Shown: piece by piece, positions 24,413-35,226 of the stretch
How positions within the stretch are numbered: the first letter of the stretch is position 1
Layout: each line of letters begins with the position of its first letter
Source: Diphasiastrum complanatum
Lineage: Eukaryota; Streptophyta; Lycopodiopsida; Lycopodiales; Lycopodiaceae
Assembly: GCA_029204225.1 (NCBI GenBank)
Contig: CM055099.1
Location: forward strand, 40,021,192-40,085,191
Direction of reading: 5' to 3'
DNA: 64,000 bases
Notes under the pieces: model-generated
What the model was told of the DNA's origin: nothing
Seen by the model: the letters and a program-made list of their open reading frames with translations, nothing else
The model's database searches: none
Made by a program: the position numbers and the translations under genes

Positions 24413-27400
24413 ATGGCTACAAATGGAGGCTACATGTTGGAAAGCAATGATAGGCTTACCTCCCTCAACTATTCTACTTGGAAAGTAAGGATGGAGTCTT
24501 TGCTTGAGATGAATGAGTTGATGGATATTGTTGTAGGTGTGGAGGAGAGACCTTTGGCACCTCAAGAACAATTGAGGTATGACAAGAGGGCAAAGAAAGC
24601 CCTTCACATGATCAAGATGAATGTGACAAATGAGCTTATCAAAGAGGTTGGTAAGTGCACATCATCTAGTGAAGCTTGGGAAGCCTTGAAGAAGGTTTAT
24701 GAATCCAAGTCTACTTCTAGAGTGTTGACTTTAAGAAGGCAAATCTTTTCTTGTATGCAAAAGAAGAGTGAGAATGGACATGCTTTTGTTTTGAGAGTTA
24801 AAGCATTGAATGATGAGTTAGCATGCATTAATGATGGCATAAATAATGAGGAGCTTGTTCAAGTGATTCTCAATGGCTTGTTGGATGATCATGCTAATCT
24901 TGTTCAAAGTTATGCTATCCAAAAATGTTTACCAAGTGTTGGAGACTTGCAAGAGGTCTTGTTGGCTGAAGAATTCAGGTTGCAAGCAAGAGTGGGAGCA
25001 TCTTCTACATCTCAAGGAGGAGAAGAGGAGGCAATGTTCTCTAAAGGCAAGTTCAAGGGCAAAGGTAAAAGCAATTGGTCTAAAGGGCAAGACCAAGGTG
25101 AGCACTCTACTTTTGGCAAAAAGAAGGATAGATCTAAGCTAAAATGTTTCTATTGTGGAGTCAAAGGGCATTTTGCTAGTGATTGTTTTAAGAAAAAGAG
25201 GGATCAAGGGGAAAAGCAAACCAATCTAACTATTGATGAGGGTGGGGATGAGCTTCTTTCAAATGATGCTTTTGTTATGTCATCTTGCTTGTTGGCTAAT
25301 CATGGAGACATTGATCCTTGGTGGATTGATAGTGGAGCCACTTCTCATATGACATATCATAAAGAGTATTTTTCATCTTTAATGGCATTTGATGGTGATA
25401 GGAAGGTAATCTATACCGCAAATGATGGTGAGTGTGCAATCAAGGGGATTGGCACAATTCCTATTTCACTTTCTACAAATAGGAATATAGAATTGAAAGA
25501 TGTTTTGCTCATTCCATCCATTACCAAGAACTTACTTAGTGTAAGCCAAATGCTTGACAAAGGATTCAAAGTTGAGTTTGATGGTGATGCTTGCTTGATC
25601 AAAAAGGGGTGTAGTATCATTGCAAAAGGGAAAAGGCAAGGGAAATTGTTCAAGCTTGATGCATGTGTTGTTGCTAACCAAGTTGGATGCATGGCAAATG
25701 AACAAATGTCAATTCAAGAGGTATGGCATAAAAGGATGGGACATCTCAACTACAAGGCCTTGGAGGTAATAGCCAAAAAGGAGGTAGTAAGGGGACTTCC
25801 CAAGTCTCTTACTTGCTTGAATCATGTTTGTGAAGAATGTGCTTTGTCTAAATCACATAGATTGCCATATACTAGATCTATATCTAGATCTAAGATGCCT
25901 TTTTCTCTCTTGCATTCGGATATTCATGGTGTTACTACAATTAGCAATGGAGGTGCTAAGATGTATGTAACTTTCATTGATGATTTTAGTAGATTTTGTT
26001 GGGTTTATCTACTAAAGAGCAAGGATGAGGTGTTTGATGTGTTTGTCAAGTTCAAAGTTGCTATTGAGACTCAATTTACAACCAAAATCAAATGCTTGAG
26101 GAGCGACAATGGTGGTGAATACATTTCTAACAAATTCAAAGCCTTTTGCGATGAGCATGGGATCAAGAGGGAGTACACATGTCCAAGAACACCACAACAA
26201 AATGGAGTGGCCGAGAGGAAGAATAGAACCTTGTGTGAGAGTGCAAAGGCAATGAGATTGAATGCTAATCTTCCTAAACCTTTTTGGAGTGATGCTTTGT
26301 TGTGTGCAAATTTCCTATGCAATAGATGGCCAAGTGTTGTATTGGAAGGAAAAACCCCTTTTGAAGCTTTGTTTGGTACGAAGCCTAATGTCAAGTTTCT
26401 AAGAACTTTTGGATGCATTTGCTACTTCAACATTACTCTTGATGATAGAACTAAGGAGGATCCATCTTCAAGAAAGGGCATTTTTGTTGGTTATAGTGAA
26501 GTAAGCAAAGCATATAGGATTTATGTTCCTTCAATCAAGAAAGTGTTCACAAGTAGGGATGTCATTTTTGATGAAGGTAACATTCCAAAAGTTGTTTCAA
26601 GTGATGATGGTGTTGTTGCAACTAATGTGCTTGATGACAATGGAGTTGATGACACATTGGATGTGGATGTTGAAGAAGCCTCTTCAAGTCAAATTCCAAG
26701 GAGAACTCCAAGGCATAAAGTGAAACCCTCAAGGCTCACTTATGATGGCAAAGGTAAGCAAGTGGTGGATGGATCCAACTATGCTTTCCTAACTTCTTTT
26801 GATGTACCTTCATGTGTAGATGAAGCAAGGCAAGAAGAGGAATGGATCCAAGCAATGGATCTTGAGTTTGAAGCACTTATGAAGAACAACACATGGAGAT
26901 TGGTGGAGCTTCCAAAGGGCAAAAGTGCAATTGGATGCAAATGGATCTTCAAGGTAAAGACAAATCAAGATGGATCTATCAACAAGTTGAAGGCAAGGTT
27001 GGTGGCTAAAGGTTATGCTCAAGAGCATGGCATTGACTATGAGGAAACCTTTGCACCCGTGGCAAAGATGGTGAGCATAAGAGTAATCATTTCCCTTGCA
27101 ACTCTTTATGGATGGGATCTTTGGCAATTAGACATTTCTAATGCTTTCTTGAATGGTGATCTTGAAGAGGAAGTCTACATGGAGCAACCCGAGAGCTATG
27201 TTTCTCATAGCAAGCCTAATCATGTGTGTTTTCTACAAAAAAGTTTGTATGGTCTTAAGCAAGCACCAAGGAGTTGGTATGCTAGGCTTAACTCTTTTCT
27301 ACTTTCTCAAAACTTCACTATGAGTGAGTATGATCATTCACTTTACTTTAGAATTAGTGCTAATGATGTTACAATCCTTCTAATTTATGTGGATGACATT

Positions 27401-28363
27401 ATTTTAAGTGGAGGGAACAAGGAAGATATAGAAGATATCAAGAAAGCACTAAAAAAGGAATTTGAAGTGCATGATCTTGGTCTTTTGAGCTATATCTTAG
27501 GAATAGAAGTAATTAGAACTTCTCAAATCACTTTTATTTCACAAGAGAAGTATGCTATTTCTATTCTCAATAGATTTCATATGGTAGATGCAAATCCTAT
27601 TGATACACCTATGGAATCACATGTAAAGCTAACTATAAGAGGTAATGAAAGATCCTTCGAGGACATTACTCTCTATAGGAAGCTAATAGGTTCTCTTATA
27701 TATCTAACCATCACAAGACCTGATTTATCTTATTGTGTTGGTAGATTAAGCCAATTCATGCAAGATCCTAGCATAGAACATTGGAAACTAGGAAAGAGGA
27801 TCTTGAGATACATCTCGGGAACAAAAGATTTTGGCATTGTTTATAGAGGCTCATCACCTAACTTATTTGGTTTTTCAGATTCAGATTTTGCAGGAGACCT
27901 TATGGATAGAAAATCCATAAATGCACATGCTATTTTCATAGGTGATGGAGCTATCTCATGGATGTCGAAGAAACAAGCAACTATATCACTTTCTTCTAGT
28001 GAGGCCGAGTACAAAGCTTTGACATCATGCACAAAGGAGATGGTGTGGATCAAGAGGATGATTATGGAGCTTCATTTGCTGGATTTTTCAGAGAGTCCAA
28101 TCATCTTTTGTGACAACCTTTCAGCCCAAAGTCTAGCAAGCAATCCGGTTTTCCATGCAAGGAGCAAACATATCGAGGTGGCTTACCATTTTGTGAGAGA
28201 ACAAGTGTTGGCAAAAGAGATCAAGCTTGAACATGTCCCATCAAAGGAATGTGTGGCTGATATCTTTACCAAAGCATTGGGAAAGGACTTATTTTTCAAG
28301 CATAGAACAAGTCTTGGTGTACTTTCTAAATCTATGCTAAAACTAGTTGAAGAGGGAGTGTGA
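24413..28363 (+). CDS. Copia gag-pol polyprotein, intact
   Basis: The 1316-residue polyprotein makes the capsid and all enzymes of the Copia element. In order they are a gag domain (about 15-200), a zinc knuckle CFYCGVKGHFASDC (245-258), protease with active-site DSGA (306-309), and the pre-integrase HHCC region (H439, H444, C473, C476). Integrase follows with catalytic D503, D565 and E601 at DD35E spacing. Reverse transcriptase has LDISNAFLNGDL and YVDD (992-995), and RNase H has LSSSEAEY (about 1193-1200) and VADIFTKAL near the C-terminus. No stop, frameshift or missing catalytic residue was found. The start ATG is the first of the frame after a leader of about 600 bases. The stop TGA lies inside the first five bases of the 3' LTR. 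Integrase precedes reverse transcriptase, which is the Copia order. Confidence 0.97.
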   Translation: MATNGGYMLESNDRLTSLNYSTWKVRMESLLEMNELMDIVVGVEERPLAPQEQLRYDKRAKKALHMIKMNVTNELIKEVGKCTSSSEAWEALKKVYESKSTSRVLTLRRQIFSCMQKKSENGHAFVLRVKALNDELACINDGINNEELVQVILNGLLDDHANLVQSYAIQKCLPSVGDLQEVLLAEEFRLQARVGASSTSQGGEEEAMFSKGKFKGKGKSNWSKGQDQGEHSTFGKKKDRSKLKCFYCGVKGHFASDCFKKKRDQGEKQTNLTIDEGGDELLSNDAFVMSSCLLANHGDIDPWWIDSGATSHMTYHKEYFSSLMAFDGDRKVIYTANDGECAIKGIGTIPISLSTNRNIELKDVLLIPSITKNLLSVSQMLDKGFKVEFDGDACLIKKGCSIIAKGKRQGKLFKLDACVVANQVGCMANEQMSIQEVWHKRMGHLNYKALEVIAKKEVVRGLPKSLTCLNHVCEECALSKSHRLPYTRSISRSKMPFSLLHSDIHGVTTISNGGAKMYVTFIDDFSRFCWVYLLKSKDEVFDVFVKFKVAIETQFTTKIKCLRSDNGGEYISNKFKAFCDEHGIKREYTCPRTPQQNGVAERKNRTLCESAKAMRLNANLPKPFWSDALLCANFLCNRWPSVVLEGKTPFEALFGTKPNVKFLRTFGCICYFNITLDDRTKEDPSSRKGIFVGYSEVSKAYRIYVPSIKKVFTSRDVIFDEGNIPKVVSSDDGVVATNVLDDNGVDDTLDVDVEEASSSQIPRRTPRHKVKPSRLTYDGKGKQVVDGSNYAFLTSFDVPSCVDEARQEEEWIQAMDLEFEALMKNNTWRLVELPKGKSAIGCKWIFKVKTNQDGSINKLKARLVAKGYAQEHGIDYEETFAPVAKMVSIRVIISLATLYGWDLWQLDISNAFLNGDLEEEVYMEQPESYVSHSKPNHVCFLQKSLYGLKQAPRSWYARLNSFLLSQNFTMSEYDHSLYFRISANDVTILLIYVDDIILSGGNKEDIEDIKKALKKEFEVHDLGLLSYILGIEVIRTSQITFISQEKYAISILNRFHMVDANPIDTPMESHVKLTIRGNERSFEDITLYRKLIGSLIYLTITRPDLSYCVGRLSQFMQDPSIEHWKLGKRILRYISGTKDFGIVYRGSSPNLFGFSDSDFAGDLMDRKSINAHAIFIGDGAISWMSKKQATISLSSSEAEYKALTSCTKEMVWIKRMIMELHLLDFSESPIIFCDNLSAQSLASNPVFHARSKHIEVAYHFVREQVLAKEIKLEHVPSKECVADIFTKALGKDLFFKHRTSLGVLSKSMLKLVEEGV
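28349..28358 (+). other. Polypurine tract of the intact Copia
   Basis: GAAGAGGGAG ends exactly where the 3' LTR begins and would prime plus-strand DNA synthesis. It also encodes the Glu-Glu-Gly near the polyprotein C-terminus. Confidence 0.85.
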
Positions 28364-29011
28364 AAAATTGTCAACTAGTAGTATTTTCCTAACTTGAGAT
28401 TTTGTAGGCCTATGGCCAAATAAAAGTTAGAGATAGGTTCATACATGTATGTAGAGGCCCAAAGTATGTGTACACTACTTTTGAGGTCACATTAATTAGA
28501 GGAGGTCGAGTGTGGAGCTCTTCTATTGGCTCATAATTTGGTGCATTCCTATTTGACCAAATTTCTAGGTATATGGGTGAATCCTATTGGACCCCAATTT
28601 TAGCCTATCATAAGACAAGTGGCCAAGAGGCACTATGGCTGCTATAAATAGCCATCTCCACGAGTATGTACACATCTCATTTTCATTCTATTGAATGAAT
28701 GTTATGCTCTTTGAAGGTCCATCTTCTTCTCTCTCACTTTTTTGTTCATATCTTGCATTCTAGCCACTAGAATTGTGATTTCTTTGTTGCTATGGCTTCA
28801 CACGTGTGAAATGCAGGTTGTAGGCTCTGAAGTACGGACAGGGACAGCAAGTTTCTGTTTGTGGAAGCTTATGATCAGATTTTGATGTTTAGTTGATGTT
28901 TAGTATGCTTAACATCACAATTTCTATCATTTTTTCAATCTAGATGTGCATAACTTCCATGGCCAAGATCTTTATGAAACTTTAGCATCTTTTGGATCTG
29001 AGTTTTTCACA
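28359..29011 (+). repeat. 3' LTR of the intact Copia
   Basis: 653 bp, reading identical to the 5' LTR. Its first bases TGTGA hold the end of the polyprotein frame. The palindrome TTCACACGTGTGAA is at about 28,797-28,810. Confidence 0.95.
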
Positions 29012-29480
29012 CCGAGCACCTTCCCTCAAGCTATGCACCTTTCCAAAGGGAACACAAATGAAATAAAATGATAATTCTCCAAAATAGAGAGCAAGACAGC
29101 TTAATCTCAAGAGTGTTGTTTACAATGCAAATACCTCTCCTTTTATGGCAAGGAAGGTCTTCCATAAGTATCTACTAACTTATGGGACTAATCTGTTTCT
29201 AGCCTTTCTAGAACTTCTAACTTAGGATCTAGAACTTCAAATTTCTTAACTTAGGAAAACTTAAGATAAAATATTTCTAATCTTAAGTTTTCTAAGTCTA
29301 AGTTCTAAATCTAAGTTTAAGCTTTTTTATTATTATTTAAGCTTCTACTCACGGACTTACAAAACACATGCCATGGCTGAAGTTTATTGACAGATACTCA
29401 TACGTGGTCTTATAAAACACATGCCACGGAGTTTTATTTCTTTCTTTTTTATTTTCTCTATGTTAGCACAGTTGCTAACA

Positions 29481-29494
29481 TTATCCCCCTCCTT
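29481..29494 (-). other. Polypurine tract of the Gypsy element
   Basis: On the minus strand the sequence is AAGGAGGGGGATAA, directly before the TGTTAGC start of the 3' LTR. This fixes the element's orientation as minus. Confidence 0.82.
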
Positions 29495-31415
29495 ATTGGA
29501 TTGGTGGTCCCACACCAATCTTTTCGTCCTGGATCTTTTGTGCTTCTTGGAGGCGAGACTGTTGCTGTCGGGAGTGGTAGATTGTCGTGCCAATGCCCTC
29601 CATCATTTGCCACCGTAATTTGTTTAGGAAGGGCATGGGTTTGTATTAATAGAACATACCCTGGAGAAAGTTATGGGTTTTCCACCATATCAACGTGCAG
29701 GGCGGAAGTGAGTGCAGCGTGATAATAGAGCCTTGCAACGGTGATATGGTCGTCTTGTGTGCGCAAGGGTTTACTGATATCAAAGAAAATTGGAGGTAAC
29801 CCTCGATCCCAAAAATCTTTGAATTCTTTCAGAAATGCCACCAGGCCGCAATTATCCGCAAAATATCTGACATCGCGATCAGGATTGCCATGGTGCTTCT
29901 GGTAGAATACTCGGCAGTTGGTGACCATGTCTTCGGCTAAGTTGTCGATATCCATGCCTGTGAGTTTAGGCCAAAAGATTCTGTTCTTGACCTTGGTGGC
30001 AGGAAACAGTTCTCGCCTCGCTAGTGGATAGTAATAAGGATTGGTGTGCATGTAGGAGGGATCTTCGAGATACCATGCCATTGAGGTCTTACTTTGCAGG
30101 AAGAGCTGATGATGCCAGAGAGGTTGTGGATCTAGGAGTTTGATTGTTGCTTTATGTGTCTGACACTGGTCCAAATCTGGCAGTATGTAGCCACCTCGCT
30201 CTTTCATTGTTGGATACTTCTTTGCAAACTCCTGAGAGGCGCGCAACTCCTTGCTTGGTTCTGTGGACGTGATTCTGTGCCGGATGATTGGTGCTTCAGA
30301 GGCAGTCTCGTGTTCAGTTTGTGGATCAAGTTCAGGAGAGAGAGGAGGCGAGGGATTAGCTTCTGCAATTCTTTGTGACTCAGGAAAAAATTGTCGTGGA
30401 ATGAAGTTGGGGTTAGTGGTGTCGAGAGGGTTAGAAGCGGTGGAAGAGAAAAGATAATGTTGGGAGCTGGTACCCCCAGAGCCTGACGGATTGGTTGGTG
30501 TTTGAGCTCCTTGCCCCAGGGGTTGGCCTTGAAATACGGAGCCTTGAGTTGCAAGAGGAGGCTGTTGGAGTATTGCTCCATCTCCACCATCTGTTCCATA
30601 AAAGTGGTGTCCCAAATCATGGAATTGGGCATGCTCTGCATGAACCGACAGGGTTGACTAGGCAGCAGCCTTTAAGCGTTCTTCCAAGGTGGCTATGTGC
30701 TGGTTTAGGGCCTCGACGGAAGCAATGTATGATTGTTATAATTTTGAGTGTTGCTCCGTCATGGCGTTCAGCTTTTGGGCCAGCGTTTGATAGGCCACCA
30801 CTGGAATGGCAGTTCCCTCAGGAATAGCTGGTGGTGCGAAGTCGTTGAAGTCCACCATTTCCAACTGTTCCTTCATAGCGGAACGTGCTGCTTGTGAATC
30901 TGCTATAGCCTCATCCTTTTCAGCTTTGAGGGTATCCATGGTTTGCTGCATGTTGGATACCTTCAGTTGGAGCTGGTCCTGGAGGTGGAGTAGCATCTGC
31001 TGCTGTTGTTGATTATAATTTGTTAGGTTCTGGATCTGCAGCTGTTGTTGTTTGTTTTCCTCCTCCAACCTTGCTTTTTCTTTCTAAAGGCCCACCATTG
31101 CACCATCGTCGAATTGCCGCACAGTATATTGTCCCCCTAGGGTGCCGAATAGATTGTATTGGAGCTCATTCACCAACCATACCACTTTTGGGCTGCAAGG
31201 GGTAGCTGCTCCCAAGGACCAATGTCAAGGAGGGTGCGTGTGTAGTTAGGATACGACATTGGGTTAAATGGTAGAAAATCATGAGCAGGGCTAGACGGAG
31301 GTGTATGAAAGACAGGTGGGGGTGATTGTGGATTGAGGGGTGGGGAGATACTGCATGGCAGAGATTGTTGGATTTGGTTAGTGGTGACAGTGGTTGATGG
31401 AAGTGCAGTTAGTAA

Positions 31416-33293
31416 CACTACAAGAATTGCCGCGATTTTCGACAGGATTTCCGACGTGAAATCGCGTTTTAAGTTTTCTTTGAATCGACGCGGGCATCAA
31501 AAAATGTGTCACTATAAAGTCGTCGGAATCCGTCGCATTTAAAATCCATCGGAATCCGACGCCAAGCCCAAAACTGGCAATCGGCCGATAAAAACGAACC
31601 GGAGAGCATGCTACGTGGACGTCGGATTACGACGGCCCCACCACGTGGACGTCGGATTCCGACGTCCACGTGGTGGGGCCATCGTAATCCGACGTCCACG
31701 TGGAAAAACGAAACTTGAAAAAAAAATTCACTTTTTTTTTTCTGCCACGTGGACGTCGGATTTCGACGTCCACGTGGCCGGACGTGGCAAAAAGAAAACC
31801 GTGGCAAAAACCAATGATACTCCAATCGACAGGAATTCGAAGTGCATACGAAAAATAAATGATTACAAAAAATGACATACATGACACGAACTGAAAATAG
31901 ATAAAGCCATACTTATTTCTGAGTGCATATGCATGTAGCCGGAAAGCGAAGAAGTGCCAGTCATGAATGCTTCAATTGATTCTACTATGTTTGTCACTTT
32001 GCTTTTGTCCTTTGCTAGGACAGAACTGCTCTCAACTATGTATTATAGAGGTAGCAATGTTAATAATCACATCTCTCAACTCTCTTTTGGAAATCAGCAA
32101 TAATCCTTCAGTATTTTGGAAGTCAACGTTCAATTCCTCAACAACTATAATGTGATTGAATGGTTAGATGACTCACTCATCTAGCAACAATGGTAGGCCA
32201 GCTCTCCAAATATCTTGCAAGAAAAACTGGGTTCTAACTCACAGAGCAAAGATAATTAAGCACCCCATAGCCAAGATATCTCAAGCTTCCAACGGAGATA
32301 GTGAGTCAATGGCACTCTTCAAAGTTCATTTTGAGTTCTGATTTTCAACAGAAATGCCATCATACCGAGCACGCTTCACTAGCTTTCTCTAGCTGATATC
32401 TCATTTTACATGTATCAGACAACGATGGATTACCCTTTATGGCTCGATAGGGAGTAGCAACAAGATAGCCATACTGGATCAATCAGTGAGAAAAAGTGGT
32501 AGCTCTACATCTTTGATGGTGGAGCTGGTTACGATCTTCATTCAAACCTCAAGAGCTCTTAGTCTCACACTATTTCACAAAGAACATAAAATTAAATCTA
32601 AATCTTAAAATTTACAAAGAACATAATATTAAATCAAACTCTTCTATCTATATTTTCTTGCTCTCTCTCATGTCTCTCACACACATCCTTCTCTTCCTCT
32701 CTCATTCGCTCATGATCATAAATCATTAAGACACATATTTGTGTTTAACTACACAAAATATACAATACAAGGAAGATAGTGTACAAGAAAAAGTTACAAA
32801 GAAAGAAATCTTAGTTGCACATAACAAAACAAAAGAATCGTACTTGGAATGAGACAAATGGAATTGACAGAGTTGAGAAGAAGCACCAAAAGCCGATCTC
32901 CAACAATCTCCTGCAAGAACAAAAATTAAGAAAACCGTAGAAAAATGACGCGGCTTTGAGAATCTGGTCACGGACGTCGGATTTCGATATTTGTATTATA
33001 CGTCGGAATCCGACATCCACTTTGTGCTTCTTGTTTTTTTTGCATGGACAGGTGACGTCATCTATTTAAAAAGTTGCAGTCTCCGAAATGGGATGTCGGA
33101 GTCTGACATTTTTATTGGCCGTCGAAATCTGACATCTGTAAAAAAAAAAATTCGGCAAAAATTTTTTTTTCCGGCAATTTTTTTTTTTTTTGTGTCAGAT
33201 TCCGAGTATTATTATGTCGGATTCCGACGGATTATGAAATTTTTTTGAATCCGTCGGAACCTTGTGTCGGAAATCGTGCATTTTGTTGTTGTG
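31416..33293. mobile_element. Non-autonomous CACTA (En/Spm) transposon
   Basis: The 1,878-bp insertion starts CACTACAAGAA and its other end reads, in reverse complement, CACAACAACAAAA, one base away from the common plant terminus CACTACAACAAAA. A TAA target duplication flanks it (31,413-31,415 and 33,294-33,296), the three bases expected for CACTA. Removing it restores the accessory-ORF reading LQL-LTALPSTT, which matches the uninterrupted copy at 58.4 kb. Both ends hold repeated GTCGGA.TCCGAC motifs (31,530-31,780 and 32,975-33,270), like the subterminal repeats bound by CACTA transposases. No transposase ORF is present, so it depends on a helper. Confidence 0.85.
31613..31701. repeat. Long hairpin in CACTA subterminal region
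   Basis: Two arms of about 44 bases, nearly perfectly complementary with one mismatch, meet at GTCGGATTCCGAC. The arms carry CCACGTGGACGTCGGA. A second smaller hairpin with the same motif is at 31,744-31,778. If transcribed, it would fold into a long stem. Confidence 0.82.
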
Positions 33294-35226
33294 TAATTGT
33301 AATGCAAAATCATCTACGTTGACTGTAGAGTCAAGTAGGGTGGAGATTTGTACAGGTGAGGGCTTTTGTGGAAGTGTGGAAGTGAAGCCCGTGTTGAGAG
33401 TTAGTGAGGGTGTGGAGGTGGCAGTAAATGGTGGGGGTGGTGGTGGGAGTGTGAGAGCAAGTGATGGAGAGGAGATTGCCTGTGTGGACGGAATCACACC
33501 CATAGGATCAGAGCCAGAAGTGCTTGCCGTTTCGGAGCTACCTATTGCTGCTGCTACTGCTTGTTGGCGTTGTTGGGCCTGGTGAAGTAAGGCTGCCTGT
33601 TGCTCTAGGACCTCCTTTGGGACCTGAGATGGTTTAAGGCTCCCTCCGGATTCAGCATATTCCACCCCGATGTCGCTGGATAGAATGTCATGTGGGACAT
33701 TGGCTTCTGTGCTGGTTGCCTTTCCTTTTTGCTTCTTAGTAGGTGGGGCTGGTGAGACCGAGTCTGCTGTTAGTTGGGAGGTGGCTCGCTTTTTTGTGCT
33801 TGGATAAACATTATCCAGCTCCTTGATGGCAGCAACTACCCTAGATCCCAATTGTTTGGTGACCAACATGTGGAGGAGATACCCACATTTGGTAGTTGGT
33901 TTGCGGGCTTTCAGAGCTCTACACAGCTTCTCTACTATCTTCTCAGCTCACTTGTAATTTTGAGTGGGATCGTCCATGGTGAGGGTCAGAGAAAAGAGGT
34001 CGCTCGGTGGGATGCGATCCATCTTGGTGGTATGCACTGCAACCATGGTGATGAGGATCTCTGAGGCGGCCCGTAGTTGGGGATCCATGATGAGGCGGAT
34101 AGCGATCCCATGGTTGGTTTGGGCAATGGTTTTTCCGTCGTCTGTCAAAAATTTTGTGAAGTACTTGGCATCATAGCTGATGCCCTTTCCATGGATTGTC
34201 TCTCCGAGATTAGGAAAGTCAATGCTCTGGAGATCCCCAGGAGAGACGTTGATAATAGAATAGTTGCCACTCTTGGATGTAATCCGGAAAGTTTGGAACT
34301 CATCCTAATAGGTGGAGTAGGCTGTTCAGATGAGGCTCTCGCTCTGCTGGTCCCGGAAAAGTGTCAGATCAAAGCCAAGATTAGTGAGGATATCCTTGGC
34401 CAGTGTGAGCTGCTCGGCATAATTCTTAAGATATATCATGACTATATCCCCTGAATAAGGACGAGGGCGTTTACGACGATGCAAGCTAAGCGAGGAATCA
34501 CGGGAAGCCATGATAGCAGTGATTTTAGATTGCTCTGAGAATTTTGAAAATTTTGAAAAAAAATTTGGCATGAACTCGAGAGCAGCAATCTAAAATGAAC
34601 TCGTGGAGAGAAGGTGGAGGACTATATATAGACTTTTTTTGGCAGGAATTCACAACTTCACCCAAAAATCGTTCTCAGTTTCCACGATTTGGTAAGGATG
34701 GTCACGAATTTTGAGGCAACGCTCTAAGGGCCCGCAAATTCTTGTAAGAGATTTTTTTATGCCAAAAGAGAAAAAACGTCTGACAGTGCAAAAATGTGTC
34801 TGATCAAAATTTGCAGAGATAGCAAAGAAATCATGAGGATCAATTTGAGCTGCAACGAATTGTCTGCGAATTCTGAGGATGGATATCTCATGAATAAAAC
34901 TACATTTTTCTATTTTTAGACATTTTTTTTATCTAAGTCAGAATTTGCGGAGGCCAAAAATGAATCGTGCTCTAAAAAAAAGGGGTCAAGCGAATTCTAT
35001 TTGAGATGTTGTGAAAAAATTTCTTCTGAAACAAATGACTTTTGTGGTTTTCTCAGAGAAGACTGTTGGTATACCTGATTTGATAGTATCTTGATGGGTG
35101 GAACAAGAAAGCACAGCAAAAATGTTGTCGAAATGGCATGCAAACAATAAAAAGGAAGAAAATCAGTAGGAAAGAAAACAGCTAATACATATCAAGATAA
35201 AAATAGGGTTTATTGTACTTTCTCAG

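Larger units (their letters stand above)
23151..29011 (+). mobile_element. Full-length, probably recent Copia element (level 2)
   Basis: It is 5,861 bp long, flanked by CCGAG on both sides (23,146-23,150 and 29,012-29,016). It has two 653-bp LTRs, a primer-binding site, a 0.6-kb leader, one uninterrupted gag-pol ORF and a polypurine tract. I read the two LTRs side by side and found no difference. Complete coding capacity, identical LTRs and an intact target duplication mean the insertion is young and the element may be autonomous. It belongs to the TGTGAAAA LTR family seen as relics elsewhere in the window. Confidence 0.95.
22793..29480 (-). repeat. 3' LTR of the Gypsy element, split by Copia
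   Basis: The two LTR pieces are 22,793-23,150 and 29,012-29,480 (the first five bases of the second are the duplicated CCGAG). Together they total about 822 bp, matching the 818-bp LTR at 40,213. The other LTR reads GAGGCCCAAGCACC across the point where this one is interrupted, so it serves as the empty site. Confidence 0.88.
29671..34571 (-). pseudogene. Long accessory ORF of the Gypsy element
   Basis: Between integrase and the polypurine tract the minus strand encodes a long protein in several broken frames. From the N-terminus it has a start near 34,510 with a basic patch (LHRRKRPRPYS), a helical region (NHGIAIRLIMDPQLRAASEI), and a CGYLLHMLVTKQLG block. A KRATSQLTAD and PPTKKQKGK stretch resembles a nuclear-localisation signal. 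A Ser/Pro-rich region, a NYTRTLLDIGPWEQLPL block, a Gln-rich coiled coil (about 30,960-31,068) and a C-terminal domain with GGYILPDLDQC, NPDRDVRYFADNCG and KPLRTQDDH follow. A CACTA element interrupts it at 31,413. The same protein family is encoded on the plus strand at 57.8-59.9 kb, so it belongs to the retroelement. It has no reverse-transcriptase-like or clear envelope-like features. Its function is unknown; Athila/Tat elements are known to carry extra ORFs in this position. Confidence 0.7.

Noticed and set aside
32991-33248. ORFs inside the CACTA element as a transposase remnant
   Set aside because: They are short, cross the palindromic subterminal repeats and show no transposase motifs.
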